NCBI RefSeq assembly: GCF_040932435.1
Contig: NZ_JBFQGA010000004.1
Coordinates: 310,001-374,000 of the forward strand
DNA length: 64,000 bases
Direction of reading: 5' to 3'
Source of the DNA: Kluyvera sp040932435
Lineage (GTDB): Bacteria; Pseudomonadota; Gammaproteobacteria; Enterobacterales; Enterobacteriaceae
The first letter of the stretch is position 1. Each line of letters opens with the position of its first letter. Both the position numbers and the translations under genes were made by a program. Positions 63,222-64,000 of the stretch are shown in pieces. The notes beneath the pieces were generated by a model. That model was not told the origin of the DNA and did no database searches. It was given only the letters and a program-made list of their open reading frames with translations.

Positions 63222-63598
63222 GGAATCCCTTATTCTGGATGACGCTAAATAACAAAGGTATGAATAGTAAATCTTTTGCTTCAAGCTATCTATATGCCGG
63301 TAAATCCTCTGTTGGCAGCAGGTAAAATGGGCGTCGCCAGAATGAAATTTACTACCATATGAAATTAATGTGTCGTCGATTCACGACACTCGTAAGTAAC
63401 TAAAAATTAATAAAAAAAACCCTCTTGTCTCGCTCCATATTTAGGCGTACATTAGCGCCATCTGGAGCAAGAAAGCACAGAATTCTAAGGGTGATGCCAA
63501 CGGCGAAAACGCACGGATTTCGTTTTCCATCGGTTGATATCAGCTTGCAGTACTATCGTTCATGAGTGCGTAGAAAAAGATACGCGGAGAGATGAGTC
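63222..63598. promoter_or_regulatory. bla-ypdK divergent region
   Basis: 377 bp. It holds the bla promoter, which I could not place firmly (TTGAAG near 63280 and TACCTT are weak candidates), a perfect GTGTCGT-N6-ACGACAC palindrome at 63370-63389, and a longer interrupted inverted repeat (GCTCCA...GGCG...CGCC...TGGAGC) at about 63432-63468. No AmpR-like regulator gene adjoins it. Confidence 0.55.
63370..63389. repeat. Perfect 20-bp palindrome upstream of bla
   Basis: GTGTCGT and ACGACAC arms with a six-base spacer (CGATTC), about 150 bp before the bla start. Its form suits a dimeric repressor operator, but no candidate regulator is known. Confidence 0.6.
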
Positions 63599-63670
63599 GT
63601 GAAATACTTCTTTATGGGCTTTTCCTTTATGGTCATCGTTTTTGCCGGCACATTTGCCCTGATGATCTAG
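63599..63670 (+). CDS. ypdK: Small membrane protein YpdK
   Basis: 23 residues from GTG at 63599 with GGAGAG upstream; the whole protein is one hydrophobic helix (KYFFMGFSFMVIVFAG), nearly identical to E. coli YpdK. Function unknown. In E. coli it lies between lpxP and alaC; here bla takes the lpxP side. Confidence 0.88.
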   Translation: MKYFFMGFSFMVIVFAGTFALMI

Positions 63671-63684
63671 TCAATAAAATGCAT

Positions 63685-63714
63685 AAAAAACAGGAGCCAT
63701 TTGGCTCCTGTTTG
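63685..63714. terminator. Bidirectional terminator between ypdK and alaC
   Basis: CAGGAGCC and GGCTCCTG arms with a four-base loop, A6 on the left and TTT on the right, between the convergent ypdK and alaC. Confidence 0.82.
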
Positions 63715-63733
63715 CATTTCTAGGATAGGGAAA

Positions 63734-64000
63734 TTACTCCGCCGATTTTTGCTCGGACGAGAGCAGCCCATCGGCACGGAACATCGATTTAATTCCGCGA
63801 ATGGCTTGGCGGATACGATCACGGTTTTCTATCAACGCAAAACGCACGTGAGTATCGCCGTAATCACCAAAACCAACGCCTGGCGAAACGCAAACTTTCG
63901 CATCCTGTAGTAGCTTTTTCGCAAACTCCAGCGACCCCATAGCCGCATATTTGTCGGGAATTTTTGCCCATACGTACATCGACGCTTTCGGCATTTCGAC
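63734..64000 (-). CDS. alaC: Glutamate-pyruvate aminotransferase AlaC (C-terminus only)
   Basis: The last 88 codons are in the window; the frame is open to the right edge. The sequence ASMYVWAKIPDKYAAMGSLE and VCVSPGVGFGDYGDTHVRFAL matches the C-terminal domain of AlaC (YfdZ), the second main alanine-forming transaminase. The PLP-binding Lys lies outside. It ends at the shared terminator with ypdK. Confidence 0.94.
   Translation of the reverse strand, partial: VEMPKASMYVWAKIPDKYAAMGSLEFAKKLLQDAKVCVSPGVGFGDYGDTHVRFALIENRDRIRQAIRGIKSMFRADGLLSSEQKSAE

Noticed and set aside
1..64000. CRISPR array, insertion sequence or rRNA operon
   Set aside because: No regularly spaced direct repeats, transposase frames or rRNA sequence were seen; the short repeats present are REP-type elements.

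Overview
The window is chromosomal DNA of an enterobacterium. Bases 1 to about 53,350 follow the Escherichia coli K-12 order from lrhA to argW almost gene for gene: lrhA, alaA, yfbRSTUV, ackA-pta, yfcDEF, folX, yfcH, hisPMQJ-argT, ubiX, purF-cvpA-dedD-folC-accD, dedA, truA-usg-pdxB, flk, yfcJ, fabB, mnmC, yfcL-epmC-yfcA-mepA-aroC-prmB, smrB, sixA, fadJI, yfcZ, fadL, mlaA, yfdC and tRNA-Arg. A class A beta-lactamase of the CTX-M-1/KLUC type sits in the chromosome beside ypdK and alaC, with no insertion sequence in view. This points to Kluyvera, the genus from which mobile CTX-M genes were captured. The species cannot be fixed from the sequence alone.

Layout. 1-11 kb: LrhA regulator, alanine synthesis, nucleotide and sugar-phosphate clean-up, and the AckA-Pta acetate pathway. 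11-16 kb: small housekeeping enzymes, then a small accessory patch with a HicA-like/HTH pair, the first gene interrupted by TGA, and a GNAT acetyltransferase. 16-20 kb: histidine and lysine/arginine/ornithine ABC importer with two sigma-54-type promoters. 20-31 kb: UbiX, purine, folate, fatty-acid, tRNA and PLP biosynthesis. 31-34.7 kb: an accessory carbohydrate cluster (HAD phosphatase, PTS IIC, GntR regulator) between flk and yfcJ. 34.7-53.3 kb: fatty-acid synthesis and degradation (fabB, fadIJ, fadL, with visible FadR and FabR sites), tRNA modification, EF-P maturation, cell wall, chorismate and lipid-asymmetry genes.

After tRNA-Arg(CCT) the order leaves the E. coli map for about 10 kb. 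This stretch holds a zinc-binding-domain diguanylate cyclase, a GAF/degenerate-GGDEF/EAL phosphodiesterase, a YaiL-like DUF2058 protein, two unrecognised genes, a short autotransporter, an EcpR-like LuxR regulator with a cysteine-rich N-terminus, and the beta-lactamase. The backbone resumes at ypdK and alaC, which runs off the right edge. The region reads as a surface/biofilm and resistance module at a tRNA-flanked variable site, but no integrase, transposase, direct repeat or CRISPR array is visible.

Relative to the E. coli map as I remember it, yfcC and yfcG are missing from their usual places, and bla with other genes lies where lpxP would be. Family assignments rest on motifs read in the translations and on remembered homologues; no database search was run.
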